Source: Flaccisagitta enflata (Eukaryota > Chaetognatha > Sagittoidea > Aphragmophora). Taken from it: 64,000 nucleotides of DNA. The position numbers and the translations under genes were made by a program. The notes under the pieces were generated by a model. It was not told the DNA's origin, did not search any database, and saw only the letters and a list, made by a program, of their open reading frames with translations. Position 1 is the stretch's first letter, and each line of letters begins with the position of its first letter. The stretch lies in the NCBI GenBank assembly GCA_965153355.1, contig OZ231126.1, positions 73,780,001-73,844,000 of the forward strand. The letters run 5' to 3'. This document shows, one piece after another, positions 45,723 through 59,268 of this stretch.

Positions 45723-46560
45723 TTAAAGAACTAAAGACAACAACCAGAATCTCAGCTTTTCTCACCTCGTCCCTCCTTGCTACTTATCGACTCTTCCTTG
45801 CTGTCATTTGAAATCGATAATTACAAATGCTCATTTGCATGATGAGGAGAGATCTTTATCCAGGCAGTTGTTATTCTTTGAGCTAATTTCTGATTCAGGC
45901 TTTTTGAGAGCGGTTGATAGAAACCATCTGCGTGCCATCAGATTATTATCAGCTTAAAAAGCCAAAGTTCGCCAGCTTCTTTGAGTTTGCGAAAACAACG
46001 CGTCTCATTAGGGAGCAATTTCGTCTTTTTGTACAAATTATGTTGCAAAAGAAATCCACGCGGTTATCCTAATTAATCCTTAACTTCCTTCATTACAAAT
46101 TTTAGTAGCGACACATGACGTAAACATAGCAAAATACAGGCATACCGACATAGGGGAATAGCGAAACAGTGCCATATAGAATGACATGGTGATGTGGTAT
46201 CAAAGTGATAAGAGACTAAGTGACAAGGTATCATGGATGAATCAAGACAGATTGATGTCATTGTCGCCATCAGTTGCTGCGCAAGACAATGGTAGAAACA
46301 ACTTGATACAGGATCGGATCTTCACCCCGCTGCGCGACTTCCCATCGAGGGAAGGAGTTCCGAAAAGGGAGTCCATTCACATTTACATCTCGCTAAAGAA
46401 AAACCAGCCTCAGGCAAGATTTTGTTTCAAACCTGCATCAGCCACCTTACCATCCGTACATGTTTGCTTTGCTACACTTGTACAATGAATGTCTTTCATT
46501 TCATTTCAGCCACCTTATCTCAACCTTTTATGATTCAAATTGGAATACAGAATTATGCTA
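45722..46560. other. No gene recognised
   Basis: A 100-codon ORF at 46186-46488 lacks splice signals and recognisable domains; otherwise featureless. Confidence 0.4.
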
Positions 46561-46592
46561 GGGTAATCTAATTATGTACTACTATATTGGTG

Positions 46593-46704
46593 TGTCTGTC
46601 TTTTGTTTTTGTCTGTCTGTCTCTCGCGGTCCGTCTGTCTGTCTGTCTTTCTCTCTGTCTGTCTGTCTCTCGCGGTCCGTCTGTCTGTCTGTCTCTCGCG
46701 GTCC

Positions 46705-46798
<94 letters not shown>

Positions 46799-46814
46799 AA
46801 CTGGCACAGTGCAG

Positions 46815-46871
<57 letters not shown>
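46593..46871 (+). repeat. (CTGT)n with CTCGCGGTCCGTC spacers, then (CT)n
   Basis: Three CTGT blocks separated by CTCTCGCGGTCCGTC, then a long uniform CTGT run to 46796 and CT to 46871. Confidence 0.95.
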
Positions 46872-46875
<4 letters not shown>

Positions 46876-47007
46876 ATTCCGATCGACTTTTCAGAGCTCA
46901 AATGACCATGACCATGAAACCACAGCAGGCAGAAAAGGGGACGAGTCACAAGAAGCAAAACGGACGAAACTTGTCGGAAATAATTCGAGGAAAACCAGTA
47001 AAGACAT

Positions 47008-48025
47008 AACAAGGCCAAGAGATGTCCAATAGATGCGTCCTCTTTAGACGTAAGATATAATCATACAAATTATTAAGATATAAGATATATAGATATTAAG
47101 ATGTAATAATATGAAAATATAAAGATTCAGAGATAAAGAGAAAAATATAAACTGATTCATCTCTCCCCCTCCCACGCCTCCCCACCCCTTCCCCCCACGC
47201 CTCCCCCACCCCTCCCCCCCACGCCTCCCCCACCCCTCCCCCCACGCCTCCCCACCCCTCCCCCCACGCCCCCTCACCCCGCCCCCCACGCCTCCCCCCA
47301 CACCTCCCCACCCCTACCCCCCCGCCTACCCACCCCACCCCCCTCCCCCACGCCTCCCCATCCCCCCTCCCCTCCTCCCCCCACGCCTCCCCACACCCCC
47401 CGCCTCACGAAGAGACATGAAGGGACTTGGAAGACATGGAGAGATATGGAGAGACATGAGCAAACATGAGGAGACATTTAGAGACATGAAGAGACATTTA
47501 GAGACATGAAGAGACATGAAGAGACATGAAGAGACATAAAGAGACATAAGAGACATAAGAGACATAAGAGACATAGGAGACATAAGAGACATAATAGATA
47601 AGAGACATAAGAGATATAAGAGATATGATATATAAGAGACATATGAGACATATAGGAGACATAAGAGACATAAGAGACATATAGGAGAAATATAGGAGAC
47701 ATATAGGAGACAAAAGAGACATAGAGACATAAGACACATAAGAGATATAAGAGACATAGGAGACAAAAGATACCTAAGATACATAAGAGAAATAAGAGAT
47801 ATAAGAGACATATGGGAGACATAAGAGACATATAGGAGACAAAAGAGACAAAGGAGATGAAAGAGATGAAAGAGACAAAAGAAATATAAGAGACAAGAAG
47901 ATACATGAAGAGAAATGAAGAGAAAACCTTGAAAATCGCGTTTTGAAATTTTCGTGTGACACTCAGACAGACAGACCGACCAAGGGACAGACCCTCTTAT
48001 AGAGATGCGAGGACGCATCTAAAAA
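47008..48025 (+). mobile_element. Large tag-hairpin element, AGATGCGTCCTC subfamily, copy 2
   Basis: The same ends and tag as 32719-34267: AACAAGGCCAAGAGATGTCC, AGATGCGTCCTC, a C-rich block 47160-47400, 9-bp AGAGACATA units 47410-47890, hairpin AGATGCGAGGACGCATCT and AAAAA. The satellite is shorter and more varied. Confidence 0.85.
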
Positions 48026-48246
48026 GGTAGATTTTGACTACACCTTAGTCGTTTATGCGTGATTCCGTGACCAACCGGACCACTTTAATCGTCCCTTCAG
48101 ACTTCAGTGTCAGGCCATTATGCTTATGCGTTATGAAACAAATCCATGGACTAACTCACGGAGTGATGCATAGAATCAGAGAGCGCGCACTGACGCCCAC
48201 GCAATGGCACAAGCGAGCTTGCGCCAAACCAATATTGTGTGCTATA

Positions 48247-48804
48247 CTATCTAGGAAAAAAGTTTAGCAGCACTTAAATGGTTGACGATATGGTTTTCCC
48301 CCTCATGTGCACAAAACTCATGTATTTAATTGTTTTTGATTTTAGAACAATTTTAGAACAAAAGAGAAAAACAATCTTCAATCCAATTCAGGGACCGTCA
48401 GTTTGGTTTGTTTATGCAGTGAAAAAAGTAGATTATAGATTTTGACTGCAAAATTGGGTTTCTTTTCTTTTCAAATCGCACCTGAAATCCATGAGATTAT
48501 TGAACTAGAGCTCAAGAGCTAACCAACAGTGTAATCCGCATGTCTTTATCAATATTTGGTAAAATTTAAGGGAATATCAAAGATGGAAGGGTAAGATTCC
48601 CATTTTTTTGCCATTTTTTAATGCACTTGATCAACTTCAAATTTATGGCATTTCCAAACGGTTTGATGCACAAAGACGAGATTGCACTCAGATTGTAGAT
48701 TTTTCGATGTAGATTAAAATGCTTATAAATTTTTTATCACTTTCATAAATAGGGGGTTGAGATATCTCTCTTTAAAGGTGCTGCACAACATATTTCCTAG
48801 ATAG
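48247..48804. mobile_element. 558-bp TIR element with TA target duplication
   Basis: CTATCTAGGAAAAAAGTTTA at the left and its inverse TATTTCCTAGATAG at the right, plus inner GCAGCAC/GTGCTGC. TA at 48245-48246 and 48805-48806. The end resembles the CTATC end of the 776-1006 element. Confidence 0.75.
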
Positions 48805-48930
48805 TAGGCACTGATAAGGGATGCTCATGGATTCAGTTTTAACGAAATATCAATCAACTGACTGCAACAACGCCTTTTCTAGTCGTTCTGTAAACTAAAA
48901 CAACTCTCGGTCTGTCTGTCGGTCACGCTT

Positions 48931-48932
<2 letters not shown>

Positions 48933-49002
<70 letters not shown>
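48933..49002 (+). repeat. (AG)n microsatellite
   Basis: About 34 perfect AG units. Confidence 0.95.
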
Positions 49003-49004
<2 letters not shown>

Positions 49005-49254
49005 AACAAAAGCGTCCCCATATCCGCGTTTGTTGCCGCTGAACGTCGCTGATTCGCGAGTTTCTCAATTTCACTCTCCGTCCTTAAAAAAAGGTCACAT
49101 GATGCGAGTATTGTTATCAAAGGCCATAGGCCACAAGCCATGGGCGAATAGGCCATGTACATATACATAAAGATGTGACGTGAATGCGGCTCTCGAAGCG
49201 CTAAGGCCGAAGGTCACGTGAATGCGGCAGAGAGGTCATGTGACATTTGACCTC

Positions 49255-49887
<633 letters not shown>

Positions 49888-50652
49888 CCACTTTCACGAC
49901 GCTGTGGTCACGAAGAAGATACTTCTCCTTATTTTGTATCTTGTCTCTCTCTGACTCTCTCTCTTTAGTCTCATGCCTACCAGGATGCTTCTTCCTCTTC
50001 TTCCTCTTTAACTTTGAATCCGTCTCGCATTTCAAGTGGAATTGGATGTAACAACAACGACTCCCTCGCTCGCTCCCTCCCTCGCTCTAAATCTCACTAA
50101 TTGCCGTCGTCCTCAGGTTACGCCATTATATTTCGTAAGCCGTGAAACTTACTTCATGATACCCATACGTCGTGACTTCTTTACACAAACCCTTCACCAC
50201 GATTAATATGTTACCAATAGAATAACAAAAACGGCATAAGTATTATGTTTTATTCTCTCGCATGTATTTCTCCTTGGACCTTGTCTCGGATTTAAACTGC
50301 AACAACTGCGAAAGCGTAATCTTCCAACGCTAACTTGAGGAAAAAAAACCCATATGCTAAACTGCAAAAGTCATTTGATTAACTCCTGAACAATCAGGGA
50401 AGTCTCATCCAGATCCCTTTCGTTTCCTCGCCCTAATTCGGATATCGCGTTCCAAAGGGATTTTCATACAAACAACAAAAACTACTAAACAAAAACGTAA
50501 TTTGGACTCCAGCGAAAAAAAGGTCAGTGAAAGATATTTAATTGTGACATTTGTACAATAAATAAATGTATAGTTTCTTGAGAACTCCCAGGCAAATAAA
50601 ATTTCGCACTAATTTTACTGCGTGTCGCTCCTCTGTTTCCTTCTCTTCTAAC

Positions 50653-50930
50653 TTTTCAGATGCGTCCTCCCATCTCTATATATAGGGTCTGTCCGTCGGT
50701 CGGTCCGTCCGTCGGTCCTTCCGCTACGCCTCCTTGAAAATCAGTTTTGGGCCCTTTTCAGCCGCGAGGATGTCAAGTATATCAAGTCAAACACTCGTTA
50801 GAATGTTTTGAGAGCCTCATTTGATCTGTTACTAAGTCTTTTTTTCTGTCAGTCCATCCCAAACTAGTGTCAAAGTCGATACACGAAGAGATACAGTCAA
50901 GACGCATCGTTGCCTGATCGGGCTTATTTT
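50653..50930 (-). mobile_element. Tag-hairpin element, GATGCG subfamily
   Basis: TTTTCAGATGCGTCCTCCCATCTC (hairpin), GGTCTGTCCGTCGGTCGG, ... GACGCATCGTTGCCTGATCGGGCTTATTTT. Matches the copy at 2907-3173 in the 5' part. Tag GATGCGTC. Confidence 0.7.
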
Positions 50931-51005
50931 GAATGTCAATTTCACTGCCTTTCTGTCTCTGTCTGTCTGTCTGACTGTCTCTAGTTCTTTCTTTCTGACT
51001 TTCGT

Positions 51006-51045
<40 letters not shown>

Positions 51046-51048
51046 TCC

Positions 51049-51310
51049 TTTTTAGTTGCGGACACGCAACTCCATGAGGCTTTATCCATTCATCGGCCGG
51101 TCCGTCGGTCCGCAATGATCGAGTCAAAAAATCGAAAAAACGTTTTTGATACTTTTTGGGCTTTCTTTTGAACGAAATCTTTATACACCTGCTATATTGA
51201 CTTTTTGAGGTTTGTGTGTGGGGGTTGCATGGGGGTTTGGGGTGTGGATAGGGGGGCCTCTGCCTCTGCCCACCCGTCCGCAACGATATTGTGACCCCGC
51301 ATCACTTGTT
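51049..51310 (-). mobile_element. Tag-hairpin element, GTTGCG subfamily
   Basis: Hairpin AGTTGCGGACACGCAACT, GGTCCGTCGGTCCGC, CACCCGTCCGCAACGATATTG. Tag GTTGCGGAC (element strand) is the exact complement of GTCCGCAAC in the hairpin. Confidence 0.8.
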
Positions 51311-51316
51311 CTCTTT

Positions 51317-51365
<49 letters not shown>

Positions 51366-51513
51366 GCACATCTTTGCACACACAGATCTCATAATCGATA
51401 ATCGTGCCCTAGCTCATATTCGCATCCAGTGATTATTCAATACCAAATTCCCCTCTTCACCCCTGCTCACTCATCAGGCTGGTTGTGGTTGACCCCTCGA
51501 ACAATTCCCGACG

Positions 51514-51682
51514 ATGGCGACGCCAAAAGCGCGTTTCGGTATCATGGAGAAGAGGGCGCGAGTGCATCGAAGGGAAGAACGCAGAGATGAAAGACTCGTC
51601 CCTTCGAAATCTCCGAGATTGGATATTAATAATGACGACGACCACGACAAAGAAGATTACTTCGCTTCAGATGTTAATGATG
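51514..51682 (+). CDS. Candidate first coding exon, charged unrecognised protein
   Basis: ATG follows an in-frame TGA and opens MATPKARFGIMEKRARVHRR, then EERRDERLVPSKSPRLD and an acidic DDDHDKEDYFASDVND. It ends at a consensus donor GATG|GTGAGT (phase 1). Basic then acidic composition suggests a nuclear protein; this is inference. No following exon was identified. Confidence 0.35.
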
Positions 51683-51918
51683 GTGAGTTTGTTTCATGGT
51701 GTGATGGTGATCACGTATGTTGCAAAGCCTAATTCATTAACGGTCACATCCGCACATTTTTTTTTGTAAAGAAAGAAAAGACGCGACTACAAATGGTTCA
51801 TTCAACGTTTTAACGTTTTAATGTTTTAAATTGGTTGGAAAGCCCTTCGATAATTCATTTTATGTTCATGTTCATGTTCTTACAGTTCCAAAGAAAAAGA
51901 GGCATTTTGCAAAAATCA

Positions 51919-52164
51919 TTTTTAGTCGCGTGCTACGCGACTCTATAAGCCACTTTTTGGTCGGCCCGTCGGTCCGTCCGTCCGTAACAAAACTGTTTTA
52001 AAGGCCTTTTAAAAAATTTCTATGTCCCTAAATGGCAGAAAAGAAACTTTGTGGAGTAAATAGTCATTTCAAATGTCTTTTTGAAAATAATTGTTTGTCT
52101 GTCTGTCTGCCTGACATTTTTTAAAGGAGTGCCGACGCACGCGACTTAGGTCTAATGACCTTAT
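51919..52164 (-). mobile_element. Tag-hairpin element
   Basis: TTTTTAGTCGCGTGCTACGCGACTC, GGTCCGTCCGTCCGTAAC, ... GACGCACGCGACTTAGG, ATGACCTTATT. The hairpin is perfect. Confidence 0.75.
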
Positions 52165-52236
52165 TTACTATTAAAGCCGGTTGAGCTACAGACCTGAGAT
52201 TGGTCTAGAATGAAAGATCTTGTGAAAATCAGCGTC

Positions 52237-52444
52237 TTTTAAGTCGCGTGCTACGCGACTCTACACCCCGCTTTGTCGGTCCGTCCGTCCGTCGGTCCGT
52301 CGGTCCGTCTGTCACACTTTACTTTTTTTGACGTTAATGGGTTTTTTTTTGGCCTTACTGCTCCTGCCCAAATGCTCCACTGACCTCAATTATGGCCCCT
52401 GCCCACCCGCACGCGACTGGGGTAGCCGCGTATCCGGCCTTGTT
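52237..52444 (-). mobile_element. Tag-hairpin element
   Basis: Hairpin AGTCGCGTGCTACGCGACT, CCCCGCTTTGTCGG(TCCG)n, CCCTGCCCACCCGCACGCGACT, CGTATCCGGCCTTGTT. It closely matches the copy at 1-133. Confidence 0.85.
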
Positions 52445-52717
52445 TTTATTCATGCTTGCCGATTCCTTAACGATTGTTTACGTTAACAATGTCAATGAAC
52501 CCCAGGTCGGCCCAACCGTTAGTTTTTTGCGTTTTTGCCCCTTCCAAAACGCACATAACCATTAACCAATCTTTTGCTAATACTGCCAACCATCGACCTA
52601 CAATTGGCAGAACTGTGTGAAAAAAAAAAAAACGTGCCATTTCATCCACCAATATCTCATAATTCCTCTTCATCTCAATATATCCGCTCTCTAGTTGCAC
52701 ACAGTGCATCTGCCTGT

Positions 52718-53165
<448 letters not shown>

Positions 53166-53567
53166 GTTCTATTATCCGACCTCCCACTTGCCTGCTCTAT
53201 CTCTTTTCCATCTTCGTACGTTCATCTCTCGGCAGAGTTTTCTTCTTTCTATAATCTACACTCGCGCTGCACAGAGGGCAGATTTGGTCAGTGACCCACC
53301 GTCCTTTGTCACGTGATCCGTGAATCGCGCGTCTCTTCTGTCTCTTTATATTTCCTTCAATCTTCATATATTCTATAATGGGTGATGGCGGTCGCGCGTC
53401 AGCCAATCACGACGCTCGGCTACGCGACGCCGATGGATCCATCGACCAATCAGAATGAGGTCAAGTGACAGATAAAGATTTCTCACCGCGCGTGACTTTT
53501 TGGAACCAAAGTAGTTTCTTCTTTTGCCATTGTATCTGTGTAGGGAAGGAGGAACATTAGTGTGTGC

Positions 53568-53684
<117 letters not shown>

Positions 53685-53796
53685 AAAGAAAAAGACTGGG
53701 ACAGAGGCTAAGAGTGAAAGAGACTGAGACAGACAGAGAGACAAACAGTCGGTGACAGAATGAAGAAGCAGAGGAGAAATAAAAGTAGAAGATACA

Positions 53797-53996
53797 GTTA
53801 AGGTCGGATACACGGCTACCCAAGTCGCGTGCGGGTGGGCAGGGGCCATATTTGAGGTCACTTAATCATTTGGGCAGGAACAGTGATGCCAAAGACCGCT
53901 AAAACCCCAAAAAAGTAAAGTGTGCCAGATGGACCAACCGACGGACGGACGGACCGACAAAGCGGGGTGTAGAGTCGCGTAGCACGCCACTAAAAA
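53797..53996 (+). mobile_element. Tag-hairpin element
   Basis: AAGGTCGGATACACGGC, tag AGTCGCGTGC, GACGGACGGACC, hairpin AGTCGCGTAGCACGCCACT (one stem change) and AAAAA. Confidence 0.85.
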
Positions 53997-54028
53997 CGAT
54001 GATGAAGAAGTAAAACGAAAAGGAGAAG

Positions 54029-54252
54029 AACAAGGCCGGATACACGGCCAATACCATTTGCGGACGGGTGGGTAGGGGCGGAAAAGAGCGTTTTTTCACA
54101 CTTTCCAACTCGATCATTACGGATGGACGGATGGACGGACGGACGGACGGACGGACGGACGGACGGACGGACGGACGGACGGACGGACGGACGGATGGAA
54201 GGATGGACGGACGAACAAGGCCTCTTATAGAGTTGCGTGACCGAAACTAAAA
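54029..54252 (+). mobile_element. Tag-hairpin element with expanded (GGAC)n
   Basis: AACAAGGCCGGATACACGGC, tag ATTTGCGGAC, about 18 GGAC tetramers (54128-54200), CCTCTTATAGAG, hairpin AGTTGCGTGACCGAAACT and AAAA. Tag and hairpin belong to a GTTGCGGAC type with later changes. Confidence 0.75.
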
Positions 54253-54263
54253 GATAACAAGTA

Positions 54264-54406
54264 GATAAGGTCGGATATCACACGGGCCCAGGCGGTGCAC
54301 CAGGCGTTTTCATACTAGCGTGACGAACGGACGGTCGAACGGACGGTCGAACGGACAGACCGACGGACAAAGCCTTGTTAAAGAGGTGCGGAGGCGCACC
54401 TAAGAA
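54264..54406 (+). mobile_element. Tag-hairpin element, GGTGCG subfamily
   Basis: ATAAGGTCGGATATCAC, GGTGCACC in the tag position, (GAACGGACGGTC)n, hairpin AGGTGCGGAGGCGCACCT and AAGAA. The third of three elements in a row. Confidence 0.7.
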
Positions 54407-54477
54407 TAAGAAAATACTGATTCCATCTCGACCGGCAGTCGTCGACCTCGGAAAAGAATTACGCGCAGGCGGTCACA

Positions 54478-54545
54478 CACGCCAGCCGCCATTTGCCATA
54501 CCGGCCGCCATTTGCCATACCGGCCGCCATTTGCCACACCGGCCG
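54478..54545 (+). repeat. 19-bp tandem with GCCGCCATTTG
   Basis: Three copies of CCGGCCGCCATTTGCCATA. The core is near the YY1 site GCCGCCATNTTG. No exon was found next to it. Confidence 0.6.
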
Positions 54546-54759
54546 GCATCGGTCAATAGGCCGGCCGATCGAAATCCTTTCACTTTTTTTCCTTTGGTCA
54601 AGCCTCTCAGCTTAATTGATGGCGTTACGCCGTCGTCCTTTTCGTCGTCGCCCTTTTCGTCATCGTCTTTTGATGTCCTCTTGTTATTTCTTTACGCGGA
54701 TGGAATCGATAGAGTGTGAGATTTGATAATGAAAAGGGAAATAGTCGCAAAAGCGTTAG

Positions 54760-55264
54760 ATGGTCAGCGGTACCCTTGCCCTGCTGAGTAGCTTGTGCAT
54801 TAAGTTGAAGGGGGAGCAGGGCAGCGGCCCGAAGGGGTCGATGACCTATGCTTTCACACGTATGGGGGATTATCTCCTTCTCCTCCTCCATCTTCTCCTC
54901 CGTCCCTACCCCCTCAAATCCCAGTCTTGAGGCCGAAATCCCAGCCAGCCAAGAAGCCCAAATTCCAGCCAAAAGGCCCAAATCTCAACCTCGAGGCTCG
55001 GACGTTTGTACCTCTAGGCTGAGATTTGGGCCCAAAGGCTGGGATTTGGACCTCCCGCCTAGGATTTGGGCCTTGAGGCTAGGTTTTGGGCCTCAAGAGT
55101 GGGACTTGGACCTCGAGACTGGGATTTTGGCCTCGAGACTGGGATTTTGGCCTTGAGACAGGAATTTGAGGGGGGGGGGGGACAAAGAAGAAGGAGGAGG
55201 AGAAGTCGAAAATCCCCCATACGTGTGAAAGCATAGGTCACCCTTCTGGGCCGCTGCCCAAAAA
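54760..55264 (+). mobile_element. Inverted-repeat element with different arms
   Basis: GCGGTACCCTTGCCCTGCT and GGCAGCGGCCCG as in relatives, but the inner arm is GATGACCTATGCTTTCACAC, whose inverse is at 55210-55245. The loop has about 20-bp units (AGGCTGGGATTTGGGCCT) that invert near 55010. Confidence 0.8.
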
Positions 55265-55388
55265 GGAGGATGACGCGATGATGACGATGATGACGACGAT
55301 GTTGATGACATTGACCAGCGCGTGAGGAAAAGCTGTCGCACTTCAGAGCGATGACCTCATCGATGAACCTTGAAATGCAAAATACAAC

Positions 55389-55395
<7 letters not shown>

Positions 55396-55482
<87 letters not shown>
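55396..55482 (+). repeat. (AG)n microsatellite
   Basis: About 43 AG units. Confidence 0.95.
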
Positions 55483-55486
<4 letters not shown>

Positions 55487-55733
55487 GAAGTTGTCCAATC
55501 TTGTCATCTAAGGCGCGTGACCTGATTGTTTTTTTAGGCCTTGTAGGAGCGCTGGCGTGTTTCTACTGATTTTGGGGAGGCAGGTTCGGCTGTTTGGCTT
55601 CATGGTTAGTTTAGTGGGCATCTTTTCAGCTTTGACTGAACTACTAAATCAAGTTATGGACCTCACTGGTCGTGTTTATAGACATTCTCATTGTTGGAGC
55701 AAGGGGATTTGGACTGTTGAGGTGTTTCTGTTT

Positions 55734-55852
<119 letters not shown>

Positions 55853-55869
55853 CACATGACATGCCCTTA

Positions 55870-56830
55870 ACTGAATAAGCCCAGCCGATAATGACTATTC
55901 TAGAACCATTCTAGCTGAAAGATCTGTAATAACGAGTGACTAACACCGTATAAGACATGTAGAACCGAATTATCCCACTTTTTATTCAACACCTTTTAGT
56001 TAAAAAAGTGGTATCAAAATAACCCTTTCTTCCCCATTGAAAAGATCCTCTAAATCCCCCAACATCCCATGTTACACCCCTAAGAAGCAGAGGGCTTCAT
56101 ATGCCGTTAGAGGCCTTGAGAAAAAAAAATAAAATCAGAGATGCAGGAAAAATTGGATGCTTAGAATACCAAGATTCCAAAAGTGCATTTTTTCATTATC
56201 TGTTATCGATTCATTATTGTAATGACCATCTAATTTTTGAGCAATATCCACCAAAATGCTCAAGAAGGGCATGCAAACTTTTTTCCAGCCCTTGATCTTC
56301 ATATTTTCTTGCATTTATGAAAAAAAACATGAAAAATGTCAGTTGACAAAACAAATTTGGAATTTCTGACCTTCAAACTTCTTTTTTTTATTTACCTATG
56401 TTCCCGTTGGAGTTAATTGACAAGATTTGAACCATAGCTAGGGGACGCATGGAGGTATGTCCATGCAAAATTTCATCTAACTAAGATAAATCTAAGTGTG
56501 CTTTTTTGGATTTTTTCTGCCAAAAAGTGACTAAAAATCAATTTTTGAAAAAAACATTTTTGTTCCACAGAATTTTGATACAAGAACATACGGAAAAAAT
56601 TCGCATTTTTAAAAACATCAGATCCATTGTATAGTACTTTGCATGCGTCTGATGTTTTTCATTTCCTCGATTTCTCATTTTCTATGCGAAATCAAAATTC
56701 TGCGCAACACTGGTCATGCCAAATTTTTAACAAGAAAATTGACCATTGTTGGATTAATGGATGTGCTTTACACTGCATGTACCATTTGAAACTGTTGATG
56801 GAACCGAGATGGAGAAAAAGAAAATAAAGA
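55870..56830. other. No gene seen
   Basis: AT-rich sequence with short ORFs only (56101-56295, 56627-56827), none recognisable. Confidence 0.5.
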
Positions 56831-56842
56831 AGAATGAGTAAA

Positions 56843-56844
56843 AA

Positions 56845-56888
<44 letters not shown>

Positions 56889-57149
56889 AGGAAAGGGAGG
56901 GAGAACGAGTGAATGATCAAAAGAGTGAATCAAGCATCAAAATGGAAGTCCTGATAGAGTAAAGAAAGAAAGAAAGGAAGAAAGAAAGAAAGAAAGAAAA
57001 AAAGAAATAAAGATAGAAACATAGAAAGAAAGATAGAAACAGAAAGAAAGATAGAAACATAGAAAGAAAGATAGAAACATAGAAAGAAAGATAGAAACAT
57101 AGAAAGGAAGTATGAATGAAAGAAAGAATGATACAAAGGATACAAAGGA

Positions 57150-57196
<47 letters not shown>

Positions 57197-57200
57197 TGTG
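56843..57200 (+). repeat. (GAAA)n, (ATAGAAACATAGAAAGAAAG)n, then (GT)n
   Basis: GAAA runs to about 57005, a 20-bp higher-order unit 57010-57110, then GT 57151-57195. Confidence 0.9.
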
Positions 57201-58116
57201 TGTTGGAGAAGAATATAAAACATATTGCCAGAACTTGAGCGACAGTTTTACAGAAAATGGAAGAAAAGGGAAAATTTCTATTTTTTGCAAAATCAAACAT
57301 AATTTTTTTTTGGAATACTAATTCGCATTGATTTTTTCACTGAATCACTCGTGGTAACATAGGTTATGACTAGAAAAAGTTAAATTTGGCAAAAAAAAAC
57401 CTTCAATTTTCACCTTTTGTGAATAGCAAACGTCACCAGATTATTCATGATGTCATAACAAGACAAATCATGCTTTGAATATCACCGGTATAGGCACTTG
57501 ATAATCAAACGTATGGCGAAAAGTTCTCTGAACCATGACCAAAAAATACTTCTTCGATTACGAAACGCAAAAAAAAAAAAAAAAAAGAAAAAAAAAAGAA
57601 TGCCTTCTGGAGTACACTTTGTTTTTTTTATAAGAACATCGTTTTTTGGCCAAAGCCTTTAAAAGAGATAGAGTGAGCTACTAATAAAATAACTACGATG
57701 TTCTTAATTTTAGAGCAATTTCAAGCCTTGACGTTCTTATAAACTAGGTTCTTATAAGAAAAAAAAAGTGTAGATGGCGGACCAGAATCCTTTTTTTTTT
57801 TGTTCTTAGGGACAGATTTGAGTTCAATCTAAACAGCGTTTGGTGACCCTATTCTGGTCGTTGCTCTTTTCTTCTTGCGATCTCCCCCTCCTGGCTGAAC
57901 TTCAGAGCGGAGCAGTAAGGAAATGAAAGGAAAATTTGTGTGGACGTGCCTTTAAATAGCTCCTTTTCCTCCTCCTTTGTTTCCCAATGTAGCTCTTGAG
58001 ACTTAGCCTGTTTGCTCAGTCCATTACAATGGCATTGCGACTCCTTCACCCCTTTGTTCTCTTTTCTTTTTTTCTTTCTTTTTTTTCTTTTCTCCCTCTT
58101 TCTTTTCTAACTTTCT
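57201..58116. other. No gene seen
   Basis: Includes A-runs near 57570 and two TTCTTATAA motifs in inverted arrangement (57620-57760). No exon recognised. Confidence 0.4.
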
Positions 58117-58244
58117 TTAATTTACATGAAAAGCATACTTCTAGTTAACCCAGTGAGATGAAATTTTACCTGAACCATCGGCTTTCCTCATGTAAAATTT
58201 CATCCCACTGGGGCAACTAGAAGTATGCTTTTCATGTAATTTAA
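58117..58244. mobile_element. About 125-bp near-perfect palindrome (small foldback)
   Basis: Arms of about 55 bp: TTACATGAAAAGCATACTTC ... and the inverse GAAGTATGCTTTTCATGTAA. Flanking (CTTT) sequence with CTTTGTTCTCTTTTC occurs on both sides (58052, 58291). Confidence 0.75.
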
Positions 58245-58289
58245 GCTATTGAGATTCATCTCGGGTTTTTCTCAGCTCCCAGATCAAGG

Positions 58290-58355
58290 TGCTTTGTTCT
58301 CTTTTCTTTTTTTCTTTCTTTTTTTTTTCTTTTCTTTTTCTTTCTTTTTTCTTTT

Positions 58356-58419
<64 letters not shown>

Positions 58420-58555
58420 TTTTCCTTTCTTTCTTTCTTTCTGCTTGCTTGCTTGCCTGTTTTGTCTCTTTCTTTCTTTTTCTCTTTTTTTCTTCCTCCT
58501 TTTCTTTTGCTTTTTTTCTTTTTTTTCTTTGCTGCCTACTTTTTGTCATTTTTTT

Positions 58556-58598
<43 letters not shown>

Positions 58599-58700
58599 CT
58601 CTTTCTTTCTTTCTCTCTTTCTTTCTTTCTCTCTTTCTTTCTTTGTTCCTTTGTTTCTTTCTTTGTTTCTTTGTTTCTTTCTCTCTTTCCCTGCCTTTTC
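58290..58700 (+). repeat. (CTTT)n compound array
   Basis: CTTT units with GCTT and CTCT islands; two CACGTGATC motifs follow at 58808-58838. Confidence 0.95.
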
Positions 58701-58807
58701 TTTCACCATCTCTCGGCGCGATGCCACACGCTCTCTCGAACCGTGGTCATCGCCCCTCCCTTTTGGTCGTTGGCTTCATCATCCTCTTCCGAATGTAAGA
58801 AATGTGC

Positions 58808-58840
58808 CACGTGATCAGAAAAATGTGTCACGTGATCAAA
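58808..58840 (+). promoter_or_regulatory. Two CACGTGATC E-boxes
   Basis: CACGTGATC at 58808 and 58831, between a CTTT array and a (CT)n array, upstream of the candidate exon at 59269. Confidence 0.35.
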
Positions 58841-59074
58841 ACGGTCAACGAACTCCTTATTGCGCATCACAAACGGAAAAAAGGGAAGAGAGGACAATAG
58901 AAAAGGGTAAGGGGGTTTTAAACTTAATAGAGAGACGGGGAAGAGCTGGAAAGGATGAGGAATAAAGAGTGTTGAGTAACGGGCGGAGAAAGACAAAATG
59001 ATGTAAAAGAGAATGAAGATTGTAAGAGAAGGAGGATAAGGAGTGACTCTCTTCCATGCTCTATCTACCACCGG

Positions 59075-59130
<56 letters not shown>
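59075..59130 (+). repeat. (CT)n microsatellite
   Basis: About 27 CT units, 140 bp before the candidate exon. Confidence 0.95.
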
Positions 59131-59134
<4 letters not shown>

Positions 59135-59268
59135 CTTCCCTCAAGCGCCCCACAGTTTTTTTTGGTCACCTCTCTCGTAATTCTTTTTTTCTTTCTCTAA
59201 TCTTCGCTACGAGTGCTTTCTCTCCTTTTCTCTCTTTTCTCTGCCTTTTCTTCCTCTCGAATTGACAG

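Noticed and set aside
46568-47018. DRQTDRQ and LSVCLSVC repeat ORFs
   Set aside because: Translations of (CTGT)n on both strands, with no splice or domain evidence.
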